From: Trichosphaerium sp. ATCC 40318
Taxonomy: Eukaryota; Discosea; Flabellinia; Trichosidae
Reading direction: 5' to 3'
Assembly: GCA_038496445.1 (NCBI GenBank)
Contig: JALMLS010000255.1
Location: 372,001-436,000, forward strand
Length of the DNA: 64,000 nucleotides
The notes below the pieces were generated by a model, which was not told the origin of the DNA, searched no databases, and was given only the letters and a program-made list of their open reading frames with translations. Position 1 is the stretch's first letter. Every line of letters starts with the position of its first letter. A program made the position numbers and the translations under genes. Shown here piece after piece: positions 34,056-46,849 of this stretch.

Positions 34056-36266
34056 ATGGCACACGTTGGTGTAATAATTACATCTACATTAATACACGTA
34101 AGCGTGGTAGATAACAACAATAAAGTTAAGGGTACGTTGACACATTTCCAACTCATTGAAGTTGTAGACTATCATCGAAATTACGGTTAGTATAACTGGC
34201 CATTTGTAAATTTTTACACTAGGAAGAAGTGGTCAAACTGAACAAAAGGCGTCTGACGACGTAAAAAAGGACGGAGAGGCTCCAAAGGGAGAAGTAAATG
34301 AGCCTAATACACCAACAGTTTCAGAGGAATCTTCAGACGATGCAGAACCAGAAAAGGAGGTCTCTACGCTTGAGAAAACAATAAACACAGCTTTAGAGAA
34401 CGCAAAAACTACAAGCAACAATGGTACTACGAAAAAGCTGTAAAATCTGTTTTCGTAACTGGTTTTATAGTTGCAAGTGTTTTATATTGCGTATTGGACG
34501 ATGCACAAGACACAAGAGACATAAAAGACGAATTAGAAAATATTTTTAACGAAAAAGATGTAAATGACACTCATATCTACAGTGTATCCAAAAACACTTT
34601 ACTACTATCTCAAGAGCATGGAAAGACACCGTAAGTTTATACCACATACATTGGTTCAATAATTTAAAAGCTACTAAAGCGTGTGTGGCATATTTTGTGA
34701 ATGGGGAGAATTTGATGTTGGATTCGAAGCAACAAAGAACTACAAAGTTGTACACACAAGTCCTATATGTAGTTTTCCTATGTCACATGGAGCGCATCCT
34801 ACTATGATAGCTATGTGTATTATACAAAAGTTAAGGGCGCTGATAGTAGAGGTACAAAAAAGTTCATGAAAAATTAACAATTTTCAACAAAACTTGAGTC
34901 ACTAATCGATAGTCTAGAGTACACCTGATGAAGAGAATATACTTCTTTCATGTATAAAGAAACACTATAAGTCAGATAAAGAATTATCTATTGAAAAATG
35001 GGTTAAAGACAGGTTCTCAAATGACGAATCTTGGTGGAAAAAAGAAGCAAGGCAGCTTGTTGCTTTGACATTCGCTGCGTACACGCAGAAGGACAAAGAT
35101 GCAAAGACTATTATTGAGGTAGCCTCAGTTACAATTTAAACTAAAAATTGAACCATATTTTTGTTGGTCATCATCGTATACGAAGCGACTTCTAACAAGA
35201 AAAAAATAGGATTCAGCATTAGAACTTGCAACATCGATTTTGAAACTTGCTAAACGTTCAGATTTTTCAGAGGAAAACAAACTTGTTGTACTTTTATCAC
35301 CTAGTCAAGCTTCTGTTTTGGTGAAACTAGTTACAACACATCTTACAAGCCTTGGTTGGGAAGGTGGTGTACGTGTTATTTCTCCAAAGAAAGATGCTTT
35401 AAAGGATCCTCGCGTTGCGGATGTTGTTGCTATTCATTCTAAAATAATGCATCGCATGGTTGTCGCACCTCAAATAGACGGTATATTCTAACATTATTTT
35501 CGTCACTAATTCAAACTTAGAGGCTATGACTTTGAAAGCGAAAGGAAATGAAGCCTTTTCAAGCAAAGCTTTTGAGCAGGCAATAGATTTTTATACAGAG
35601 TACATTTTTTGATACATTTAGAGTTTATAGCTAGTATACTAATGTCAGTTGTTTAAAAGGGCTATCGATGCATGTCCTGAGCTTGTAAAAGAGAGAGCTG
35701 TATTGCTATCTAATCGGGCGGCATGTCATATGTCGCTTGGCGACCATGAAAAGGTTCAAAAGAAGCATTGTATTTATTGTGAATTAATGGCAGTCGTAGG
35801 TTATAGAGGATTGCGATAAGGCTGTGGAGATTGATAGTGAATATATAAAGCCTCTAGTTCGGAGAGCTAGAGCTCACAATGCGTTGGAATATATAGAGGA
35901 AGCTTTTAAAGGTAAAAGACATCGTTGCACGAACGTAAGGTAAATTTTGTAGATTATCAAAAAATATTGGAACTGGCTCCTGGAAATGTTGAAGCTAAAA
36001 GAGTACTACCAAATCTAAAGCAAAGGGTTGACCAGAAAAGAAAAGAAGATGCTGAGAAAATGATGGGTACTTGTTGTAATGTAAAGTGTAGTAATAACTC
36101 TTTTAAAAGGTCAGCTAAAAGATATCGGAAACAAAATTTTGGGTTCTTTTGGTTTAAGGTTAGAGTTGATTATTCCCAAATTTAATACTTATGGTTTAAT
36201 TCTAGTTTGGATAACTTTGTAGCTAAACAAGATGATAAAGGAGGATACTCCATAAGCATGAAATAA
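34056..36266 (+). CDS. TTC1-like TPR protein with long novel N-terminal region
   Basis: The C-terminal half is TTC1-like: MTLKAKGNEAFSSKAFEQAI, VLLSNRAACHMSLGDHEKV, DYQKILELAPGNVEAKR, then KDIGNKILGSFGLSLDNFVA and KGGYSISMK, matching the TTC1 tail (LKDLGN..LRPFGLS..NF). Three TPR units are visible. Upstream exons join in frame from ATG at 34056: an acidic linker (NTPTVSEESSDDAEPEKE), then VCGIFCEWGEFDVGFEATKN, WVKDRFSNDESWWKKEARQL and VLVKLVTTHLTSLGWEGG. I do not recognise this N-terminal part. An intron at about 35,481-35,520 joins ...QID to EAMTLKAKG. If that intron is not used, there are two genes. TTC1 proteins bind Hsp90/Hsp70 tails and Ras-type GTPases. Confidence 0.7.
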
Positions 36267-36560
36267 AGATGTCGTACATGTACTAAGCCTTTCGTCATGT
36301 GGTAGAAAACAAAGGCTTTCCTTAGTTGTACAAAAGTACTTATCTTTTGGACGCGCGAAAGTAGCCGGAAAGGCTTTATCTTTTAGGTGTCATTTAACAT
36401 TGCAAAAGTGTTGACGTTTCTTTTAACAGTACATGTACCTTTTTAATCAGTACAAATATGCTCCAGAGATTGTCGGCCGTCCCACAAACATGAAGTTAAA
36501 CCTGTTTTACTGCCACTTTTCGCGTGTACTTCATTTGACTATGCGCCTTAACTTAGCACT

Positions 36561-39500
36561 ATGCTACTGTTGAGGACACAATACTGTACAACAAGCACAA
36601 AGCGTTTATCAAATACAGTCTTGTCGCTCAAATCAAGACAAATGGCAACAACACAGTCCTACCCAAACTCGCTCCGATTTAATCTTGCTCCACACAAGAT
36701 TAAAAGGCTTGCAGATGACCTAATAGAAGAATCAACAAAAGTGAATAGATATAATTGTATACCAGCCTAATACTCTTACATAGCGCTTGGATACAATAGC
36801 CAAGGTAGATGATCCTTCTTTTGATACTTTAGAGGCAATTGCAGAAGAAACGGCCAACTTTGGTTCGAAGTACAGTCTATGCTACTTTCCTAGCCACACA
36901 GACCCAGATAAGAGGTACTCACAAAAAAAAAGTTACAACGCCAAACATCCTTCTCATAATTGTTTAGTATACGCGATGCAAGTACAGAGGCGTTAAAAAA
37001 ACTAAATAAGTACGAAATTGAAAAAGAAATGCGTGAGGACATCTACAAAGTACGTTTGACGCCCATTCACAGCTGTAAAAACGTTAAATAACGCGTAACG
37101 TTACGTTTTAAATAACAAAATGCTGTTGACAAAAAGTTCTTTGCTTTAGGTCGTTTCTGCGTATGCCAAGAAGGGTGAAAACCTTGAAGGAGAAAAGAAA
37201 CGCCTTTGTGATAAAATGATGGAGCATTTTGAAAGAAATGGGTTGGGATTAAACAAAGTAACGTTCTGTTTTATGACATCTTTTTTTTTATTTTGTAGCC
37301 CACGTGGTTATTGAAAAAAGACAAATTGCACGTTTTGTGTTATTGCTTGGTCTTGCTCTAATTATATTTTAGGAAGATCAAGAAAAGCTTAAGGCTATCA
37401 AAAAGAGTACGTACAAATGTGTTGTAATCAAGCGAAAGTTTAACCTTTTTTAGAAATGTCTGATTTGGGAACGCAGTTCAATAAAAACTTGTCTGAGTAC
37501 AAGGAAACGATTCCGTTCACTAAGGACGAATTGGAAGGTTTATCAGATGATTACTTGGAGAGCTTAAAACGCGATGGGGATAAGTACCTTGTCGGCACTG
37601 CCTACACAGAGTTGTTTCCTATTTATAGAACTGTATGTGCATACTTTAATTCAGTCTTAGTAGTTGACATAAATTCCTAGGCCAAGAAAGAGGAAACCAG
37701 AAAGAAAATGGAGACAATGCGTAGCTCTCAATGTCAAAAAGAGAATATTCCAATATTACAGGAACTAGTTAAACTTCGTGAACGTACTCAACAAAACCAG
37801 ACCAAAAACTATTTTGATTTATTGTACTTTAGAGGAAGCACAATTACTTGGCTTCAAGAGCCACGCCGAATATGTATTGAAAGTGCGTATGGCGCAGACT
37901 CCAGGTACCGTTGACTTCGCCTTGTTTGTTATTCTGATTTTCTGATAGAGGCTGTTTTTACTTTCATTAACGATTTGAAAGACAAACTGGAAGAAAGTGC
38001 TAAGGAAGAGTTAGAGGTACACCGTTTTTTCTTTGTTGTTCACTTATGTTACTAGGAATTGAAAGCACTCAAGAAAAAGGAAAAAGAGGAACGTGGAGAA
38101 GAGTATGATGGTATACATTTTACATATTTTTGTATATTGAATTTGTATTAGGCTCGTTCAACCTCTGGGACTGGTACTACTATATCCGAATGAACAAGGA
38201 ATTGAAGTATAAGCTGGATAATGAAACAGTTAAACAGTATTTCCCAGTGGAGCACGTCACTGAGCAAATGTTGGGGGTTTACCAAGAAGTCCTATGTTTG
38301 AGGTAACAAGAAGTTGCTTGAAGATTTTTTATCTTAGTTTTGTTTCAGGTTTGAACCAACTCCAAATGCTCATGTATGGCATCCAGATGTAGAGCAATAC
38401 GACGTATATGATAAAGATACAAACACAAAGATTGGTCAATTCTACATTGACCTATTCCCAAGGTATAAACCAACTGCAACTGCTATGCGCATACTAATAC
38501 AAAAAAAGGGAGGGTAAATATTCTCATGCCGCAAAGTTTACACTCTTGAAGAGATCCAAGCGAGAAGGAAATATTCAAATACCTGTATGCGCAATGGTAT
38601 GTTAAGGCGATGCGTTAGCTCCAAGAAAGTTTGTTTTACTTATATTTGTAGGTGTGCAACTTTACAAAACCAACAAAGGAGAAGCCTTCTCTTCTAACAT
38701 TTGATGAAGTCGAAACATACTTTCATGGTACACAATGCCTACTGTTTTTACGATTTACTCCTCTATAGAATTTGGCCACGCTATGCATGAGTTGTGCACC
38801 ACAGCTAACTACTGGATTTTTGCTGGTACACGTGTACAGACTGATTTTGTGGAAGCGCCTAGTCAAATGGCTGGTAATACTTTTGTGTACTTTTTTTTTG
38901 ATTGTACTGACAAACTGCATTGTAGAAAACTGGTGTTTTGAACATGAAGCTCTTATACGTATTAGTAAGCACTATAAGACTGGAGAAAGCATGCCTGAGG
39001 ATATGCGGTACGTCGAAAAAGACCAAGAATCAACACTCAAACAAAATATCTAGAGCATCTATTATTAAATCGAGACAAGCCAACGCTGCTTTGTTGAACA
39101 GAAGACAGTTATTCTTTTGTTTCTTTGATATGATGTTACACACAAAACCAGCTAGTGAGGTGCGTACAAGAGGGAGCTGCCATTTTAAGCTTACTATTTT
39201 TTTATCGATAGGTGGATGTTGCTGCACTTTGGGGTAAGCTTGTTGAAGAAGTACAGCTTGTACCTGTAACTCCTGGGACTTGTGGAGCTGCTACTTTTGG
39301 ACACATGGCAGGTGGCTACTCTTCTGGATATTATGGATACTTGTGGGCTGAAGGTAAACGTCAAAACAATTTCTATCCGAGAATAGGAACTAAAAAACAA
39401 AATACCACTAACTATTTTTACCTGTAGTTTATGCTGCTGATATGTTCACTGCTTTTAAGAAAACTAATGTGTTTGACTCTGTTACTGGTAAGGCTTACAG

Positions 39501-39749
39501 AGACAAAGTTCTAGCAAAGGTGTGTATTGTTTTATTATTGTCGGTCAGATTTTGTTGATGGTATTTTGTTTAATTTATTCTTCCTTCTAGGGATCAACTG
39601 TTGATGCTATGGATTTGTTATTAGACTTTTTGGGTAGAAAGCCAAACAGTGAAGCATTCTTAAAGCAACTAGGTACGTGTAGTCGAGTCTGATATAAAAA
39701 ACAATACATTGAAACTTATTTTATTCAAAAAAGGTGTTACTGCGTGAAG
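36561..39749 (+). CDS. M3 family oligopeptidase (thimet oligopeptidase/saccharolysin type)
   Basis: This soluble zinc peptidase cleaves short peptides. The spliced protein has the usual order: N-terminal helices (APHKIKRLADDLIEESTK, YAKKGENLEGEKKRLCDKMM), the FTKDELEGL region, FNLWDWYYYI, EPTPNAHVWHPDV, KIGQFYIDLFPR, then the active site HEFGHAMHELC and FVEAPSQM..ENW, which holds the third zinc ligand, and the substrate loop HMAGGYSSGYYGYLWAE. An intron (from about 38,727) splits the catalytic Glu codon of HEFGH. Two starts are possible: 36,642 (MATTQSYPNS) and 36,561, which adds 27 residues rich in Arg/Ser/Thr without acids, like a mitochondrial presequence. About 16 exons. Length is typical, near 680 residues. 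Confidence 0.95.
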
Positions 39750-40049
39750 AGGCAAATGTGCCTTACTTGTCCCTTTAAAGAACTTTTTAAAGCAAAGATG
39801 TGATGATGAGGTAGCTGGTGCTAAAAAAAGTGACAGCAAGTCATGTGGCTGACATAAATGGACACTATGATGAATCTACATTACGGAATAAATCCTGAAT
39901 CCATATACTTTAACGATTGTACATACTTATAGCATCCCATTGAACATGACCTATGCAAGGACTACAGCTATTGTTGTCGTCGCCTGCTTTCAATAGGTTA
40001 GTGAAGGGCGCGTCTGTGATCTATATTTTCAGATAAGTACACATGGTGA
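39750..40049. other. 3' flank of the M3 peptidase gene
   Basis: No coding-like frame. Short MORN-like words begin near its right end on the minus strand. Confidence 0.4.
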
Positions 40050-40870
40050 ACTTATATAGGTTTTGCCATTTTGATGCCATTGCTTGTAGGATCTGTCTTT
40101 CTTCACATCACTGCTCATGTACTATTAACTTCCACTATACACAGTGTCTGAACAACACCACTTTCTTAAAAAATCAATTTTCTTGCCATCACGACATTGA
40201 CGTATATACACTGTTGAGTTAAACACTCTATCGCCTTTCCATTTAGAGTATGTTACAACGCACTAGTTGACCATTGTGATACCATTTCATTACCACCAAC
40301 CTCACACCATCCACATAATAGAAGCAAAGCTCATTTCCCATTCTTTACAGTCACCATTCACTTTCAGAAAGTGATATGCTGTACAGCAATACTCCTTCCT
40401 TTTGTCCTTGTATACAGCAGTTTCTGGATTTTACTACTATCACTTCACGTGTAGAACTTTGTATTTTAAGTGTGTGAGAGTAGTTTGGATTAGAAACAAG
40501 CGTCTGGTGACAATGAACCCACAACGTTATATATCATAACCGAACTGGTTCAAGATTGCCAAAACGGTTCAGTCGAGAGCGTATTTATTAACATAGCGGA
40601 CTTACCTTTATTCTATGACAACAGTGATGTTAAGAGCTATGATTACTTTTTCATAAAATTTATGGTTGGCAAGAATAACAATGGTAGCAGGTGATTCACA
40701 TCTACGGTGGAGCATTAAATACATGCTGTTGTTTACCTTCACCCAGCGTAATTGTGTCCATTTACCATGTTGTTTTTCTCCTTCTAATTTGCCAAAAATA
40801 GTACTTTTGTGATTGGCCATTCTCATACCAACCTTTGTGCTCTCCATTTCACCTTTTGCAACATACAGGT
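40050..40870 (-). pseudogene. Decayed MORN_2-repeat gene
   Basis: On the minus strand, separate pieces in different frames read QWHQNGK (near 40,095), KVNGDCKEWE (near 40,345) and HKGWYENGQSQKYYF (near 40,830). Each has the W-x-NG core spaced as in the two intact MORN genes at 48.8-51.2 kb. Stops and frameshifts interrupt everything between. It is a dead member of that family. Confidence 0.65.
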
Positions 40871-42132
40871 GGACATTTCATCTTTGATTCCTTTACTTGA
40901 AACAAAGAAACAAACATAAGCTTTCTTCAGTCAACTGATCTAGCACTTATTAGCCATACACTTACGTCAAAAACACCAACTGTGACTCCAATATAAAGCC
41001 ACATTAGCTGATAAACTACTGCATCAAAGACGTTCACTTTAGCCGAGTGTGCAAAGTAATGCTTTTCTTTTTTTTCTTTACCTCCTTTATCCGTGCAATT
41101 CTCACTTTGATACATCTCGTCTCTACTTGATTTAATCCAAGGTTCTCTTCTTTGTCCTGAATAACTTTTCAACATCAAAAATATGCGTTATCTCGTGGTC
41201 GAAAATACAGAAAAAAATAGGAATTGTAACATTTATCGCAAACGCGGTCAAGTTCAGTTCTGATTTTTTGCATAATACACCAACATGTCAATGTGCGTAT
41301 TTTCTATTTTTTCAAACAAACTGCGAGGTAAAAGTTGTTCGTTTTGACGTAAAAAATCGACAAAAAAGCCAAAATTTCTGGCATACTACATCGATTTCAA
41401 TGCTGATTCTTTGCACATTGATGTAACTCGTACGGGAGCACGTAAACCTACTTTTTAAAGTACATACAGCGAATGAGGAAAGACAAATGTTTCAATTTCT
41501 GGCTTACCAAATTGACTTTGATGCGCCTTGTCGTGAAAATAAAACTTGAATAGAAAAAATTAGTGGTATTTCAGAAATTGTAAGCAAAACCATTCCAATG
41601 AAACAAACTACAAGCTCTATTTGAAGGCTCATCTTCGTCTGCAACACTAATTTAAGGCGATGGATATTAAGCACAACAGATCGTTTGCTTCTGGGTATGT
41701 TATACAGAAAGTTGGGCGAAAAGTCAAAAAACAAATCTTACAACGCACAGGAACCGGATAAAGAAAGAAATAGGAACAATTCAACGCGGATTGTGATGGA
41801 CCTGTAGCAGAACGCACAGGGATGGCAAGAGTAATGGAGAATGAATTTTGCTTTTGTCTTTGAGATCTGTGACCGACAAGTGCTAGTTTGTTGTACCCGA
41901 TAATGATAAGGTTGTTCAAGGCAGAACAAACATGTATAAAAGGCTATTGCACGAAGCTTAGATTGATAATAAAGGTCTGAATTCAGAGACAACAATATAA
42001 GGCGCATGTTGCGTATATGGCACTGCAATTGGACAGTTCAATACGATTGTCACGTGAGGTTATCTTAAAAACCAGATTTCTTCGAATTCTACAGAATACT
42101 CTTGACTGCCTCACAAACTCGCAATAAACAAC
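40871..42132. other. No confidently assigned gene
   Basis: Several overlapping minus-strand frames (40,927-41,178 and 41,504-42,183) have no recognisable domain and compete with each other. The right end is the leader of the H15/VWA gene. Confidence 0.4.
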
Positions 42133-44786
42133 ATGAGTGCACCTAGACGCAAACAACCGAACAGAAACAAACGGAAAATCCAACGGGAAGAAACAATCTC
42201 AGTAATACTCACCAAGTCTTCTCGTAAGCCTATTGTACTCGTTCCTGGGTCAACCAAGGCAAAACCGTACCGCGCAATGGTGCTTGAAGCACTTGCAGAG
42301 TTAACTTACAGAAACAAGGTAAAACGCACTCAAATCGCCTAAACTAACCAAACATAGCCTGTAAGCCGACAAGCCATCTCCAAATTTGTATATCAAAACT
42401 ATAAAGTGAGCGACGCTTACAAACGATACGTTAATAGTTGCTTGACGCGGTAAGCATTACATTTTCAATCAATGAAGATTGTTCTGCTCCAAGTAATACA
42501 AACAGGCCTTATTAACGTTATACTGTAGCCTTGTATCTGAAGGTGTGCTGAAGCAAGTTAAATACTCATACAGAATTGCTCAACCTAAAAAAAAGGCAAT
42601 CAAAAAGAAAAAAACGTACGCAAACTTACTGCTATTTTAGCCGTTAACCGTCAACATAACGGCTCAAGAAATTAAACTAAAATTACGCCAACAATGACTT
42701 TACGCTTGAGCGAGTACTTATTTAATATCTAGTGTAAGAAAGACAGCGAAACGAACGACTACGCGAAAAGCCACAAAAAAGACTGGAAGAAAAGTACGTT
42801 TGGTTTTTTTTTAACGAGAGCAAGGTTAGCTTTAAAATAAGAACTTTTACCGTGATTGTTCACCTTTATGTTTTTCTTTGGTACTTCACTCTTTAGCCGT
42901 CCATTTCCTCTAGAAGGTAACTAATCTTGCCATATAGCGCAAGCGGGACGAAGAAGAATCAGAAGATAGTGACATTGAAGAAGATTCCTTGGAGGATAGC
43001 TCTGAAGAGCCGTCAGAGGCGTATGAACCAAAGAAAACGACAAAGCGCGCCACGCGCTCCAAGAAGAAAGCGCCTGTGCGCAAGACAGCACGTAAACCAG
43101 CGAGAAAATCAGCAAGGAAGACAGCACCAAAGAAAAAAACTCCTCGTAAAAAAAGAAAAGTGACAATAACAAGAGAAGGCACAGAGGTACGTCGATTTGT
43201 ATCATACGTTTTTGTTTAATGCTTCTCAGGTCTTAGAAAACGAGAAAAAGCGTATAACTAGACTTACACGTGTTCCTTCAACGTCACTTGAAACAACAAA
43301 ACAAAGAGCTAAAAATGTTGACACCAAGCTTCAGGCACGTGTTCAATTGAACGTAGGTTGAAATCTAACGTACTTTCTCAGATTATTTTTGCGTTTGACA
43401 CGACTGGAAGTATGTACGATGTTCTTGAGACAGTCAAGACAAAGATTGGAGAAATTGCAAAGTCTCTTTTGGATGACATTGGCAGCATTGAGTTTGGTTT
43501 GATCGCATTTGCTGGTACGTACCAGACCTTTGTCTTTTTCAACTATTTTTACTAACCGATTGCGTTAGACTACGATCAATTAAAACCTGAGCCTTATTTG
43601 ATAAAACACTTGGACTTCTCTGATGATGTTGATGCTATTACCGCTTGGGTTCATGGCGTTGAAGGAACTTATGGTGCTGATTGGCCGGAAGCCTATGAGG
43701 TGAGTCACCTTTAATACCTAGTTCAGTACATAAACGTCTTACTGCTTGGTTAAGGTCGCATTGAAGAAAGTGCACGACTTTGGGTGGAAGGATAAATACA
43801 GTAAAGCCATGATAGTATTTGGCGACGCCATTCCTCACAATCTCGATGATTACAAGTATGGTTACTTTCTTGTTAATATCTAGAAACACCAATCCTTACG
43901 TACTATTTCAGAACTCTTGATTATTTGAAAGATGTTGAGAATATTGATTGGGAAGAAGAACTTGAAAAAATTGCAGAATCACAGATTAAAATATATGCAG
44001 TGCAAGTGCGTACCTGATCTATCAAAGACCAAATAGACCAAATAATTTTACTCACGATTCATTTAAGTGTAACTCTACAAATGAACAGACAACACAATTT
44101 TTTACAAAACTAGCAGAAGAGACAGGAGGCGAGAGATCTGAGGTAATTTTGGTTTCCTTTTTTTTCGTAAGTTTCTCTGACTTGATTCTCACAACAGCTC
44201 AACGATGATACTGTAGTCGATACAATCAAAGGTTTATGTTATCGTGAAGCAACTGAAGTACAATATCAACACCACGCTGTTGAGATTGAGAAGCGCATGC
44301 GTCTTGTAGAGCGCCAAGATTCCGCACAATTCATGCTTCCAGTTGAACTTAATCGAGAAACAATTGATGTACGTTTACCACAGCTACTCGACGCCTTCTT
44401 ACTCACCTTGTAAGCTCACTGATGATGAAATATTAACAATACATAATGTAATACATGAACCTGGAACTGACTATGTCACTCTTGGAGATACAAAGCATGC
44501 TATACGCTACGGTCAAGGTAAGTTTGGTTTGTGGGGTTTTTCCGATCCCTAATTCTGTTATTAAGCTGGCTGTCGGTTTGTGCACTATGGAGGGCTGTGT
44601 TTTATAGAACAAAATAAAGACAAGGATAGCAAATTTGCTCGCATGGCTATCAAAGGCAAATCAATCACTTGGATTTGCAGGCATGTTTTTGTTTTTCCTC
44701 AACCTTTTTTGTTCATGAAATTAATGTACTGGTTTAGAAAAGGCAAATGGGGATTAATTATTGACAAAAATATTGTACGCAAATGA
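42133..44786 (+). CDS. Linker-histone-like H15 domain fused to VWA domain
   Basis: ATG at 42133 starts a basic stretch (MSAPRRKQPNRNKRKI), then an H1/H5 winged helix: KPYRAMVLEALAELTYRNK, VSRQAISKFVYQNYKVSDAY, LVSEGVLKQVKYSYRI. A Lys/Arg-rich tail with an acidic patch follows (KRKRDEEESEDSDIEED, RKTARKPARKSARK). The next frame continues across a 29-nt GT..AG sequence (43,353-43,381) into a VWA domain with a MIDAS-type motif (IIFAFDTTGSMYDV), GLIAFADYD, ADWPEAYEVALKKVHDFGWK and AMIVFGDAIPHN. A C-terminal domain (YVTLGDTKHAIRYGQ, RFVHYGGLCFIE, GKWGLIIDKNIVRK) ends at 44,786; its last intron uses a GC donor. The VWA part has no ATG of its own before the MIDAS motif, which favours one gene. Otherwise these are an H1 gene ending at 43,361 and a separate VWA gene. 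Confidence 0.72.
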
Positions 44787-46186
44787 TTAAGGTAAAACAA
44801 TACGTCCTTAAATAAATTCAATTTTCCTCATGTCATGTACCTTCATGTGTTATTTGCCTTTTTTCAGATTTGTGTCAAACGTACGTTGGTTAAGCATGTA
44901 CCAATGTACAGTTAATGAACAACTGGGATAAGCGTGTTACCAATTTCTTCTCACCGCTTTTTTTGTTTTCTTGTTTTGGACGCCTAAAGCACGTATACAA
45001 TTGTTTTGCGCGTATAATTCTCTCTTTAGAGTGTTTTGGGCCTTGGTTGGCAAAATTATCTGTTTTTAGCATTAAAAGCTTCTTGTCCTCAGTCCAGGTG
45101 TGGTAACGGCATATATGGTATGATTAGTACGTTCTACAAGCGTTAGACATCACCAGAGCGTGTTCAAAGCAGATATTGAACAACGTTCCTGTTTAGGCAA
45201 TACTACTTAAAAGTAAAACTCGGCATTTTGAAAGTAATTTATTGTGCGCACACAGTAGTTATACACTTTCATACTTTTCACACTTGATATATGGCGTTAA
45301 AAAAAGCGTTTACGCCTAGGTCAAATGCGTAAATAGCTCTAGGAAGATTTTTGTAAGTAGTCCTAATTAGGAAGTATATTCTGAGCCTACCTACTTTTAA
45401 TGCTGTAGGTGTTATATCTAGTAGAATACAATTTGTTGCATACATTAGTATGGATGAAAACATGTGTAGTTCTTCAGACTCCAAATTCTGGTGAACAGTC
45501 GAGTTCAGAAGAAAATGGAATTTACAAATTACGCAAGCCTGATGGCTGCACAGACTTGAAACCCTTCTTAGCATGTGTATAGTAGCTTTAATATGAGTTA
45601 GAGTCGTTTAATAGGTTGTACACGCTTGCCCTAAATCGGTATTGGGGAACAATTGGCTGCAATATTAGCACAGCAAACCAACGTTTTACACGTTTTCCGA
45701 GTGATAATCGTCGTTTAAAGGTACATTGAACATACGCGTTCTAGTACCATAAACTTTGTTTTAGCTCATAGCGCATAAATTTAATTGCAAGAACTATTAT
45801 GGCTTTACAGGCTTGAATCATCTGTTTATTCTCAATGAAGCTCGTTAGTGCTTTTTTAGTTTAGCCTTAAAAAAACACGTAAAAAAGTAAGTAGGTTATT
45901 TCACACTTGGAAGTTAACAATAGAGCCATTCGTTGTAGAACTATATTTACACATAATAAAGCATTGGTGAGAGGTGTCAGCCACTTACAAAAATAGAGCA
46001 CTAGATGATTCTGAATCAAAAGCAAGATAATTAGTAACTTTTCAAATTCGGCCTTTTCGGACAGCAGTGTAAATGACAGTGAATGCTCTATTTACGCGCA
46101 AAAAGTGTACTACAATCATAGTTGAGGTTTTTTAAGTCCCAGTTAAACAAACATGTTTCCTGAGACTTCAAAAGCGATCAAATACC

Positions 46187-46204
46187 CTGTTTACGCGTAA
46201 ACAG
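46187..46204. repeat. 18-bp perfect palindrome, second copy
   Basis: CTGTTTACGCGTAAACAG is repeated exactly as at 2,800-2,817 within the duplicated block. Confidence 0.7.
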
Positions 46205-46849
46205 TTTAAAGTAAGCATCCTATCGATACTAATGCCAAAAAAGTTCAAGCGCTTATGCACTTTCATACAATTGACAGGAAGTACAATTTCTGAGCGTAAA
46301 ATTCAGATCTATGGCAACAACTTTTGTTTTGTAGAGTGGCTACGCAAAACGTCATTCTCTTCTGGTTTTCAGAAATTATGTCTTTGTACCCTTTTATACT
46401 TTGTTTACGTATCAGCTTCTATTTTGTTTAGCCAGTTACTTTTGAAAAGTATGCTTCGGCGAACTTTGCATTTGTGAAAAAACCATCGTTGGTTAAGAGT
46501 CTTTTAATCACTTGTGTGTACCATGGTTTAAATCATCAAGATCTTTTTGCTGTGCAGCTTTGTTTCGGGCATCTAAAAGTTGGGAGAAAGAGGGAACCAA
46601 AAAGCACAGCTACGCAACAACTTAAAACTGTTTAGCACGCTGAAAACAGTCCACAAAGCCAAAAAAGGGAAATCAGAATGCGTATTAAAAAAAACTATTT
46701 ACTACGCAAACTCCGGACTCATAAAAAACTCAAATGTGCTTCAATTGTACATTAAAGCCATTGCGATGAATGCACGGTCTCATAGTGTTAAGTCACTTTC
46801 CATATTGATTTTAACGACTTACCATCATAAACCGTTTAATCTGCAAGTG

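Noticed and set aside
41504-42183. Several overlapping minus-strand frames upstream of the H15/VWA gene
   Set aside because: Three frames overlap one another, none has a domain, and they cover the probable promoter of the plus-strand gene.
43353-43361. In-frame TGA as the true end of the histone-like gene
   Set aside because: Not excluded, but the VWA frame has no usable ATG before its MIDAS motif and a GT..AG sequence removes this stop. The fused model was preferred and the alternative stated.
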